In this document: piece after piece, positions 6,876 through 13,828 of the stretch
Layout: every line of letters begins with the position of its first letter
How positions within the stretch are numbered: position 1 is the first letter of the stretch
DNA from: an uncultured Clostridia bacterium
GTDB lineage: Bacteria; Bacillota; Clostridia; TANB77; CAG-508
DNA: 14,077 nucleotides
Direction of reading: 5' to 3'
Assembly: GCA_934129785.1 (NCBI GenBank)
Contig: CAKOWW010000025.1
Span: forward strand, 1-14,077
Notes under the pieces: model-generated
Databases searched by the model: none
Seen by the model: only the letters and a program-made list of their open reading frames with translations
Told to the model about the DNA's origin: nothing
Program-made: the position numbers and the translations under genes

Positions 6876-8199
6876 TTACATTTTTACCAATATATGGTCT
6901 TTCTCTGTTCCCACGCATTTTACTTTAATAATTCTATTTTCTATATTTTCATGTTGTTTATTATTTTCTAGAACTCCTAAAATATAATTTTTAGTATGTC
7001 CTCTAAATTGCCCATTTTTTTCTTCTTCAAATAAGATATCTACTTCTTTTCCTACAAAAGATTCATTATATTTTTTCTCATTTTCATCTGATAATTCTAT
7101 TAACTTTTGGCTTCTTTCTTCTTTTTTATTTCCGTCTATTTGTCCTTCCATTATTTCTGCTTTTGTCCCTTTTCTTGGTGAATATTTAAATACATGCATT
7201 TTATAAAACTTCACTTTTTTTAGAAATTCATATGTTTTTTGAAATTCCTCTTCACTTTCTTGTGGGAATCCAACTATTATGTCTGTTGTTAAAATTACAT
7301 CATTATAATATTTTCTTAATCTTTCTACAATTTCAGTAAATTCAGCTGTTGTATATCTTCTGTTCATTCTTTTTAATGTTTCATCACATCCACTTTGTAA
7401 TGATAAATGAAAATGATGACATACTTTTTCTAGTTTTACTAGTCTTTTTATAAATTCTTCTGAAATTAGTAATGGTTCTATTGACCCTAGCCTAATTCTT
7501 TCTATTCCGTCTATTTTATTTATTTCTTCTAATAAGTCTATTAGCTTATAATCTTCTTTAAAATCTTTTCCATATGATGCAATATGTATTCCTGTTATTA
7601 CAACTTCTTTTATTCCCTCTTTAGCAATTTTTTCAATTTCAGTTTTAATGTTTTCAGGCTTTCTACTTCTAACTCTTCCTCTTGCATATGGAATTATACA
7701 GTATGTACAAAATCTATCACATCCATCCTGAATTTTTATTACAGCTCTTGTTTTTTCTGTGTATATTACATCTCCAAAATCTACAAATTCTCTTTTATGC
7801 ATAACATCTTCTACTTCTTCTATTCTTTCATTATTTTTCATGTAATTTTCCACATATTCTACTATTTGCTTTTTTTCATTGTTTCCTAAAATTAGATCTA
7901 TTTCTTCTATTTTTTCTAAATCTTTTTCTGCTACTTGTACATAACAACCACATGCTATTATTATTGCATCTTTGTTTTGTTCTCTTACTCTTCTTAACAT
8001 TTGTCTTGATTTTCTGTCTGACATATTTGTTACTGTACATGTGTTTATTACATATATATCAGCTTTTTCGTGATGTTCTACAATTTCATATCCTTTTTCT
8101 TGAAATTTTTGTGACATTCCATTTGTTTCATATTGATTTACTTTGCAACCGCAATGTAATAAAAGCTACTTTCTTTTTCTTGTTTTCTTGTAATTTCAT
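6876..8199 (-). CDS. mtaB: tRNA threonylcarbamoyladenosine methylthiotransferase MtaB, one +1 frame change
   Basis: Read through one +1 change this gives 440 residues, normal for MtaB, the radical-SAM enzyme that turns t6A37 into ms2t6A37 in tRNA. The UPF0004 domain supplies the auxiliary 4Fe-4S ligands Cys18 (TLGCKVNQYE), Cys54 (INTCTVTN) and Cys85 (CGCYVQ). The radical-SAM CxxxCxxC is Cys160, 164 and 167 in DGCDRFCTYC. A TRAM-like RNA-binding tail begins near EVDILFEEE. The start at 8199 has AAAGGG about 7 bases upstream; the zero frame gives MKLQENKKKKVAFITL before the shift. Starting instead at the internal ATG at 8117 would lose Cys18 and the conserved GCKVNQYET block, so the shift seems needed for an active enzyme. 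It shares the t6A pathway with TsaE and TsaB nearby. Confidence 0.92.
8149..8151 (-). other. CGG +1 frame-change site in mtaB
   Basis: The minus strand reads ATT ACA TTG CGG TTG CAA. Skipping the C at 8151 gives TTG GGT TGC AAA GTA AAT CAA TAT, that is LGCKVNQY, the family's N-terminal signature. The zero-frame stop is TGA at 8130-8128. This is the only one of the six sites followed by T rather than A. Confidence 0.88.
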
Positions 8200-8243
8200 A
8201 TTTTTCCCTTTCATTTATTCTATTTTATGTTTCTATTTTAACA

Positions 8244-8290
8244 CAGAAAATGTCGCTATGGAATGTTTATTTCCTAATTGCGACATTTTT
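8244..8290 (-). terminator. Hairpin terminator after mreB
   Basis: AAATGTCGC (8248-8256) pairs with GCGACATTT (8280-8288), with inner GGAA/TTCC pairing. It starts just after the mreB stop codon. The minus-strand T-run is only about four, so read-through into mtaB is likely. Confidence 0.6.
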
Positions 8291-8294
8291 TCTT

Positions 8295-9287
8295 TTATAG
8301 TGAATCTAAATTATCTAATGCTTTTCCTGTTCCTAGTGCTACACATGATACTGTATCTTGTGCTATCATTACATTTATTCCTGTTTTTTCTTGTAATAAT
8401 TTGTCTAATCCATCTAACAAGCATCCTCCACCTGTCATATAAATTCCTTTATCACTTATATCTGCTGCTAGTTCTGGTGGTGTTCTTTCTAATACTGAGT
8501 GAACTGCATCTACTATCATCATTGCTGGTTCTATAAGTGCTTCCATCATTTCACTTGATTTTACTGTTAATGTTTTTGGTAATCCTGTGCTTAAGTCTCT
8601 TCCCCTTACTTCCATTTCTGTATCTTGGATTTTTGGAAATACACAACCTATATTTACTTTTAGGTCTTCTGCTGTTCTTTCTCCTATAATTATGTTGTGT
8701 TTTTTCTTTATATATTTTACTATGTATTCGTCAAATTTATCTCCAGCTACTTTTAGTGATGTGTTTACAACTGATCCTCCTAATGATATTACTGCTACAT
8801 CAGTTGTTCCACCTCCTATATCTACTACCATGTTTCCACATGGTTTTGATATATCAATTCCCGCTCCAATTGCAGCAGCTATTGGTTCTTCTATTAGGTA
8901 AACTTTTCTTGCTCCTGCTTGTGATGCTGCATCTATTACTGCCTTTTTTTCTACTTCTGTTACACGTGATGGTATACATATCATTATTCTTGGTGCAAAT
9001 ATGAATTTTCCACACACTTTATTTATAAAATATTTAAGCATTTTTTCTGTTACAGTGTAGTCAGATATTACTCCTTCTCTTAATGGCCTTGTTGCTACTA
9101 TGTTTCCAGGTGTTCTTCCAAGCATTCTTCTTGCTTCTTTTCCTACTGCTAAAACTTCTCCTGTTGTGCTGTTTACTGCTACTACTGATGGTTCTCTTAA
9201 TACTATTCCTTTTCCTTTTACATATGCTATTACTGTTGCTGTTCCTAAATCTATTCCTATATCTTGTCCAAATCCCATTTTAAACAT
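8295..9287 (-). CDS. mreB: Rod shape-determining protein MreB (actin-like)
   Basis: A protein of 330 residues, the normal MreB/Mbl length. It is an actin-like ATPase that forms membrane-bound filaments guiding peptidoglycan synthesis during elongation. Phosphate-1 motif DIGIDLGTA is at 9-17, the second phosphate loop VVDIGGGTTD at 154-163, and the adenosine motif near MTGGGCLLDGL in the C-terminal part. The block RMLGRTPGNIVATRPLREGVISDY is characteristic of MreB rather than DnaK or FtsA. The N-terminal MFKMGFGQ is a plausible membrane-binding end. The start at 9287 is supported by GGAAGGAAG about 9 bases upstream; a second ATG three codons later is less well placed. It could equally be named mbl. 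The gene has a good promoter, a terminator hairpin and no in-frame CGG. Confidence 0.95.
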   Translation of the reverse strand: MFKMGFGQDIGIDLGTATVIAYVKGKGIVLREPSVVAVNSTTGEVLAVGKEARRMLGRTPGNIVATRPLREGVISDYTVTEKMLKYFINKVCGKFIFAPRIMICIPSRVTEVEKKAVIDAASQAGARKVYLIEEPIAAAIGAGIDISKPCGNMVVDIGGGTTDVAVISLGGSVVNTSLKVAGDKFDEYIVKYIKKKHNIIIGERTAEDLKVNIGCVFPKIQDTEMEVRGRDLSTGLPKTLTVKSSEMMEALIEPAMMIVDAVHSVLERTPPELAADISDKGIYMTGGGCLLDGLDKLLQEKTGINVMIAQDTVSCVALGTGKALDNLDSL

Positions 9288-9358
9288 GCTTAAATCTTCC
9301 TTCCTTGTTGGATTTTCCTTATTTTTTATTGTTTCTGCTTTGTTACAAATTCATTACG

Positions 9359-9387
9359 ATTATATTACAATATTTGTTTTTTATCAA
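9359..9387 (-). promoter_or_regulatory. Promoter of mreB
   Basis: TTGATA at 9387-9382 and TATAAT at 9364-9359 have a 17-base spacer, about 70 bases upstream of the mreB start. Confidence 0.75.
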
Positions 9388-9396
9388 CCCTTTTCA

Positions 9397-9425
9397 TTGA
9401 ATTTTTTTATTTTTTATATTATAAT
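9397..9425 (+). promoter_or_regulatory. Promoter of the tsaE-tsaB-rimI operon
   Basis: TTGAAT at 9397-9402 and TATAAT at 9420-9425 have a 17-base spacer. The predicted start near 9432 gives a leader of almost 190 bases that contains the palindromic element at 9456-9576. It lies back to back with the mreB promoter. Confidence 0.65.
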
Positions 9426-9455
9426 ATTTATGTCTTATATTAAACGATTATTTAA

Positions 9456-9576
9456 CAATATAATATATATTTTTTATGTAGTGACAATTCGGGGGGACCG
9501 GCAAATTACTGTCTGTTATGAAATTACAGACAGTATGCAGTTGGGAGTCACAAATAAAAAAATATATATTATATTG
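9456..9576. repeat. 121-bp palindromic element in the tsaE leader
   Basis: Two 30-base arms (9456-9485 and 9547-9576) are inverted copies matching at 26 of 30 positions: 20 identical outer bases and 5 identical inner bases, GTGAC/GTCAC. Inside is a perfect 9-bp hairpin, ACTGTCTGT with ACAGACAGT and a 9-base loop, plus a G-rich segment CGGGGGGACCGGC. By my count 9481-9551 is about 46% GC, far above its surroundings. It has no coding potential. It could be a MITE-like insertion, a structured leader RNA or a small ncRNA; I recognise no known riboswitch class. Confidence 0.7.
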
Positions 9577-9619
9577 CAGAAATATTAAATAAAAAATAAA
9601 TACTAAAAGGAGAAAATTC

Positions 9620-10084
9620 ATGTACAACTATACATTCACATCAAAAAATGAAAATGATACAAAAAATTTTGCAAAAAATTTTGCAAAAAACATATCAAAC
9701 ACATTAAAAAACAAAGCTGTAATTGTTTTAACTGGTGAACTTGGTTCTGGCAAAACCAAATTTACTGAAGGCTTTTTATCTTATTTTGGTTTAGAAAACG
9801 AGATATCTAGCCCAACATTTACAATTGTAAATGAATATCATAAAAATGATATAAATATTTTTCATTTTGATGTTTATAGATTAGAAGATTCTTCAGAATT
9901 TTATGAAATTGGTGGAGATGAATATTTCGAAAATGGAATATGTCTTATTGAATGGGGCGAATTAATTAAAGATGCATTACCAAAAGACTATATTCATATC
10001 ACATTTTCAAAAAGTGATAATAATGAAAATCTTAGAAATCTTTTAATTGAAAGTAATTTAAATTTAGATAATATTATAAAATAG
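9620..10084 (+). CDS. tsaE: tRNA t6A37 threonylcarbamoyltransferase complex ATPase TsaE
   Basis: A protein of 154 residues, the usual TsaE length. Walker A GELGSGKT is at 39-46, followed by SSPTFTIVNEY and the family signature FHFDVYRLED near 82-91, then CLIEWGE. TsaE is the ATPase that resets the TsaB-TsaD complex, which transfers threonylcarbamoyl to A37 of tRNAs reading ANN codons. The start has AAAAGGAG about 7 bases upstream. Codons 15-24 contain a 12-bp tandem duplication (period visible from 9671 to 9683), giving NFAKNFAKN. It is first in the tsaE-tsaB-rimI operon, with 11 bases before tsaB. Confidence 0.95.
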   Translation: MYNYTFTSKNENDTKNFAKNFAKNISNTLKNKAVIVLTGELGSGKTKFTEGFLSYFGLENEISSPTFTIVNEYHKNDINIFHFDVYRLEDSSEFYEIGGDEYFENGICLIEWGELIKDALPKDYIHITFSKSDNNENLRNLLIESNLNLDNIIK

Positions 10085-10095
10085 GAGCGATAATT

Positions 10096-10830
10096 ATGAA
10101 AATTTTAAGTATAGATACTGCAAGCAATGTTTGTGGTGTTTCAATTTTAGATAACAAAAAATCTTTATGTTTTTTGGATACTAACACAGGCAGAACTCAT
10201 TCTGAAAACTTAATGCCTATGGTTCAAGAAGCTTTTGAAAAAACAAATTTAAAATTAAGTGATATGGACTTACTTGTTTGCGATTTGGGGCCAGGCTCTT
10301 TTACTGGTATTCGTATAGGTGTTGCAACAGTTAAAGCCTTTGCTGATAGTTTAAATATTCCATGTAGTGGTATAAGTTCCTTAAAAACTCTAGCATATAA
10401 TTTAATAGATAATTCTTGTGAATCAGATGTTGTATGTTCTATTATTGATTGCAAAAATGATAATTGTTATTTTGCTTTGTATGAAAAAGAAAATGAAATG
10501 TTTGAAACTTTAATTGAACCTCAGGCTGAAAGTATTGATTCAGCATTAGCTATTATCAGTAGTTATTATGAAGATTCTCTGTCTTCTCCAAAAATAACTT
10601 TTATAGGTGATGGTTCAGTTACATTTAAAAATAAAATTCAAGAGCAATTAAGTGACATTAAAAAAATAAATTTTGCAAGTGACGCTAAAAATAATTTAAG
10701 TTCATATTCCTTGGCATTAGCTGGATTAGATAATTATAATTTAGGTTTATGTAGCAAAGAAATTTTACCATTATATTTAAAAAAGCCCCAAGCTCAAAGG
10801 CAACTTGAAGAAAAGCTTAAAAATATGTAA
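10096..10830 (+). CDS. tsaB: tRNA t6A37 threonylcarbamoyltransferase complex subunit TsaB
   Basis: A protein of 244 residues with an ASKHA-like fold. MKILSIDTASNVCGVSI is the typical TsaB N-terminus, HSENLMPMV follows at about 35-43, and CDLGPGSFTGIRIGVATVKAFA (about 64-85) is the strongest signature. TsaB is the non-catalytic partner that dimerises with TsaD. The C-terminal half is more divergent and Lys/Asn-rich, as is usual. It ends 18 bases before rimI. tsaD, often found near these genes, is not in the window. AGGAGCG precedes the ATG. There is no in-frame CGG. Confidence 0.94.
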   Translation: MKILSIDTASNVCGVSILDNKKSLCFLDTNTGRTHSENLMPMVQEAFEKTNLKLSDMDLLVCDLGPGSFTGIRIGVATVKAFADSLNIPCSGISSLKTLAYNLIDNSCESDVVCSIIDCKNDNCYFALYEKENEMFETLIEPQAESIDSALAIISSYYEDSLSSPKITFIGDGSVTFKNKIQEQLSDIKKINFASDAKNNLSSYSLALAGLDNYNLGLCSKEILPLYLKKPQAQRQLEEKLKNM

Positions 10831-10848
10831 TTTAAAGGAGTATGTAAA

Positions 10849-11289
10849 ATGAATTTAAATTTTTCAAATATGAATATATCTGATTTAGATGAAATTAAAG
10901 ATATTCTTGTTTCTGATTTTGATGATTTTTGGACATATTCTATTTTAAAAGATGAGCTAAACTCTTCTTCTTCTCATTATATTGTTGCTAGGTTAAACAA
11001 CGAGATCGTTGGCTTTGGTGGAATTAAGGTTGTTTTAGATTCTGCTGATATTATGAATATTGTTGTGAAAAAAAATTTTAGAAATTTAGGTATCGGAACC
11101 TCTATTTTAAATGAAATTATTGCATTATGTTTATCACTTAATTTATCTTCTATTACTCTTGAAGTACGAAAAGATAATGAATATGCTATTTCTTTATATA
11201 AGAATTTTGGTTTTGAAACTTTAGGAATCAGAAAAAAATATTATAATGGTATTGATGGATTTATAATGGAGAAAAAAATAGCAAAGTAA
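10849..11289 (+). CDS. rimI: GNAT acetyltransferase, probable ribosomal protein bS18 alanine N-acetyltransferase RimI
   Basis: A protein of 146 residues with a single GNAT fold. The acetyl-CoA loop is RNLGIGTSIL (about 79-88), preceded by the strand ADIMNIVV. ITLEVRKDNEYAISLYKNFGFETLGIRKKYY is the conserved RimI-type C-terminal half. The place directly after tsaB supports RimI, which acetylates the N-terminal alanine of ribosomal protein bS18, over a general GNAT. The conserved Arg of LEVR is encoded by CGA, showing that CGA is still an arginine codon. AAAGGAG precedes the ATG. The stop codon lies inside the bidirectional terminator shared with obg. Confidence 0.88.
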   Translation: MNLNFSNMNISDLDEIKDILVSDFDDFWTYSILKDELNSSSSHYIVARLNNEIVGFGGIKVVLDSADIMNIVVKKNFRNLGIGTSILNEIIALCLSLNLSSITLEVRKDNEYAISLYKNFGFETLGIRKKYYNGIDGFIMEKKIAK

Positions 11290-11320
11290 GTTTTTAGTTC
11301 TTACTCTGCTATTTTTTATT
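11280..11320. terminator. Bidirectional terminator between rimI and obg
   Basis: An 11-base stem with one mismatch (11280-11290 with 11300-11310) and a 9-base loop. It is followed by a T-rich run on the plus strand and, read from the other side, by TATTTTTTTC on the minus strand. The rimI stop is inside the stem and the obg stop inside the T-run, so convergent genes share it. Confidence 0.85.
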
Positions 11321-12591
11321 CATACCATTCAAGTTCCCAACCATCTAGTATTACTGTATCTCCTTGGCATACGCCCATTTTTTTTAGTTTCGCATCTATT
11401 CCCATATTTTTTAATGATTTTTGTAAATAATACATTGATTCATTATCTTCTATATTTACTCTTCCCATTAATCTTTGAATAGCTCTTCCTGTAACAATAA
11501 ATACACCATCTTCTTCTTTAATTTCCCAATCATCTTTTTTATCTTCAAGTGTATATACTTTTTTGTCTTCAATTTCAAATAATTCTTCTTTAGGTAGTGT
11601 TTTTAATACATCTGTTACATGATCTATTAGTTCTTCTACCCCTTCTTTTGTTGCTGCTGATATTTTGTAAAGTTCTAAGCCTTCTTTTTTTGCTAATTCT
11701 TCTACTTGTTTTAATAATTTTTCATCTTGCATGATATCCGTTTTATTTGCAACAATTATTTGTTTTCTTGTTGATAGTTTTTCACTATATTTTTTTAATT
11801 CTTCATTTATTGCGTAAAAGTCTTCAATTGGATTTCTTCCTTCTATTCCTGATACATCTAAAAAATGTAATAAAAGTCTTGTTCTTTCAACATGTCTTAA
11901 GAATTGGATTCCAAGTCCTATGCCTTCACTTGCACCTTCTATAATACCTGGTATATCTGCTATTACAAATCCATCTCCTGTTTTTGTTTTTACAACTCCT
12001 AGGTTTGGCACTATTGTTGTAAAATGATAATTTGCAATTTTAGGTTTTGCATCTGTTACTGCTTTTAAAAATGTTGATTTTCCTACATTTGGAAATCCTA
12101 AAAGTCCTACATCTGCTAATAGTTTTAATTCTAGTATAACTTCTTTTTCTTCACCTTTATCTCCGTCTTCAGAAAATCTTGGAGCTTGTCTTGTTGCTGT
12201 TGCAAAGTGTGAATTTCCACGACCTCCACGACCACCTTTTAAGATTAATTCTGTTTGTCCTGGATTAGATAAGTCTGCAACAATTTTTCCTGTTTCTGCA
12301 TCTTTTACAACTGTTCCAATTGGTACTTTTATGTATAAATCTTCACCATATTTTCCATTACAACGGCTTCCACTTCCATTTTCTCCGTTTTTTGCCTTAA
12401 ATTTTCTATTATATCTAAAATCTATTAATGTGTTTTTGTCTTTATCTACTTGGAAATAAACATTTCCTCCATTTCCACCGTCACCTCCGGTCTGGTCCAC
12501 CTGCTGCTACATATTTTTCTCTTCTAAATGTTGCAGCACCGTTTCCACCATCACCTGATTTTATTGTTATTTTTGTATAATCTGTAAACAT
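11316..12591 (-). CDS. obg: GTPase Obg (CgtA), one +1 frame change
   Basis: Read through one +1 change this gives 424 residues, the normal Obg length. Obg is a ribosome-associated GTPase in 50S assembly and stress control. The glycine-rich Obg fold begins MFTDYTKITIKSGDGGNGAATFRREKY and needs the shift at residue 35, in GGPDGGDGGNGGNVYF. The G domain has G1 GFPNVGKST (165-173), G3 DIPG (212-215) and G4 NKTD. A C-terminal OCT domain starts near VYTLEDKKDDW. The ATG at 12591 is one base after the trpS stop, with AAGGAG inside the end of trpS, so the two are probably translationally coupled. In the zero frame, translation stops after 36 codons. The alternative start GTG at 12500 would delete the conserved first strands and has no ribosome binding site. 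Confidence 0.93.
12487..12489 (-). other. CGG +1 frame-change site in obg
   Basis: The minus strand reads GGA CCA GAC CGG AGG TGA. Skipping the C at 12489 gives GAC GGA GGT GAC GGT GGA, that is GPDGGDGG, the conserved Obg glycine-rich sequence. The zero-frame stop is TGA at 12483-12481, two codons on. Confidence 0.88.
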
Positions 12592-12592
12592 T

Positions 12593-13609
12593 CTATTCTC
12601 CTTCAAAATAATTTAATCTCATTGCTTGTTTTATCTTTTTCATGTTTCTCTTTGCTTCTTCTCTAGCTTTATTTGTTCCTTCTATTAATATTTTATCTAC
12701 TTCTTCTGGGTGATTTTCATAATATTTTCTTTTTTCTCTTATTTGTCTTAATTCTTCTATTATGTTTTTAGCAAGTTGTTTTTTACATGCCACACAACCG
12801 CGTTTTCCAGCTCTACATTCTTCACATATTGTTTTTTGTTCTTCTGGTGTACTAAATAATTTATGATAATATGAAACCATACATATATCAGGATTTCCTG
12901 GGTCATCTTTTTTTATTCTTCCTGGATCTGTTACAGCACTCATTACTTTTTTTGTTATTTCTTCTTCTGAGTCTGATAAATATATTGCATTTCCTAAAGA
13001 TTTTCCCATTTTTTCATTTCCATCTAAACCTTTAATTCTTTTTCCACTAGATAATACTGCCTTTGGTTCTACTAGCACTTCTCCATATATTGAATTGAAT
13101 TTTCTTACAATTTCTCTACATTGTTCTATTAATGGTAATTGGTCTTCTCCAACTGGCACAATTTCACCTCTAAATGCTGTTATATCTGCTGCTTGGCTTA
13201 CTGGATATCCTAAAAATCCATATGTTACGCTTTCTCCAAATACATCTCTTTTTTGTGCTAATTCAGTTTTTACTGTTGGATTTCTTTCTAATCTTGCTAT
13301 TGTTACTAAGTTAGAGTAAAACACTGTTAATTCGGCTACTTCTGGTATCATTGATTGTATGTATATTGTTGTTTTTTTAGGGTCTATTCCTACAGATAGA
13401 TAGTCTATTGCCACTTCTCTTACATTTTTTCTTACTTTTTCTGGATTGTTAAAATTGTCTGTTAGTGCTTGAACATCAGCTATTAATATATATGGGTCAT
13501 ATTCTCCACTTTCTTGTAATTCTACTCTCTTTTTTAATGAGCCAAAGTAATGACCAATGTGTAGTCTTCCTGTTGGTCTATCTCCTGTTAATATTCTTTT
13601 TTTGTCCAT
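12593..13609 (-). CDS. trpS: Tryptophanyl-tRNA synthetase, probably with an iron-sulfur cluster
   Basis: A protein of 338 residues, a class I aminoacyl-tRNA synthetase charging tRNA-Trp. HIGH is intact at 17-20 (GRLHIGHYFGS). The KMSKS loop is KMGKS at 200-204. The dimer/anticodon region holds five cysteines at 243, 262, 265, 272 and 275. Cys243-x21-Cys265-x6-Cys272-x2-Cys275 is close to the C-x22-C-x6-C-x2-C known from the 4Fe-4S TrpRS of Thermotoga maritima, so a cluster is likely. The start at 13609 has AAAGGGG about 11 bases upstream. It leads a two-gene operon with obg. There is no in-frame CGG and no frame break. Confidence 0.95.
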   Translation of the reverse strand: MDKKRILTGDRPTGRLHIGHYFGSLKKRVELQESGEYDPYILIADVQALTDNFNNPEKVRKNVREVAIDYLSVGIDPKKTTIYIQSMIPEVAELTVFYSNLVTIARLERNPTVKTELAQKRDVFGESVTYGFLGYPVSQAADITAFRGEIVPVGEDQLPLIEQCREIVRKFNSIYGEVLVEPKAVLSSGKRIKGLDGNEKMGKSLGNAIYLSDSEEEITKKVMSAVTDPGRIKKDDPGNPDICMVSYYHKLFSTPEEQKTICEECRAGKRGCVACKKQLAKNIIEELRQIREKRKYYENHPEEVDKILIEGTNKAREEAKRNMKKIKQAMRLNYFEGE

Positions 13610-13671
13610 AATTAGTTTTACCCCTTTCTTTTTTGTCTATCTTTTTTCTTCTCGCTTTTTGTACTTTGCTT

Positions 13672-13700
13672 ATTATACTATATTTCCTCGCTTTTTACAA
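13672..13700 (-). promoter_or_regulatory. Promoter of trpS-obg
   Basis: TTGTAA at 13700-13695 and TATAAT at 13677-13672 have a 17-base spacer, about 63 bases upstream of the trpS start. I see no T-box antiterminator in the short leader. Confidence 0.65.
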
Positions 13701-13757
13701 GCAATTTTGATTAAGTTGATTTTCTCTCTATGTTTTCTCTATCTTTTTAAATTTTGT

Positions 13758-13794
13758 ATATAAAAACTAGTATTAAATTTTATTTTAATACTAG
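13758..13794 (-). terminator. Intrinsic terminator of the right-edge Rpn gene
   Basis: CTAGTATTAAA (13767-13777) pairs perfectly with TTTAATACTAG (13784-13794) across a 6-base loop. It is followed on the minus strand by TTTTTATAT and lies about 34 bases after the stop codon. Confidence 0.82.
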
Positions 13795-13828
13795 CTTTGG
13801 TTTTTAAACACTTTATTAATATATTAAA

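Noticed and set aside
9100..9588. Plus-strand ORF across the mreB 5' end and the palindromic element
   Set aside because: It is antisense to conserved mreB sequence, runs through promoters and the hairpin element, and has no family signature.
22..12489. CGG reassigned to another amino acid or to stop
   Set aside because: Reading CGG as any single amino acid still leaves the downstream conserved domains out of frame and meets a stop within a few codons. Only a +1 (or -2) change fits. Stop reassignment would not explain why conserved sequence resumes exactly in +1.
4962..12500. Downstream pieces as separate genes starting at internal ATG/GTG (5735, 6144, 8117, 12500)
   Set aside because: None has a convincing ribosome binding site, each would cut conserved family sequence, and the rejoined proteins have normal lengths.
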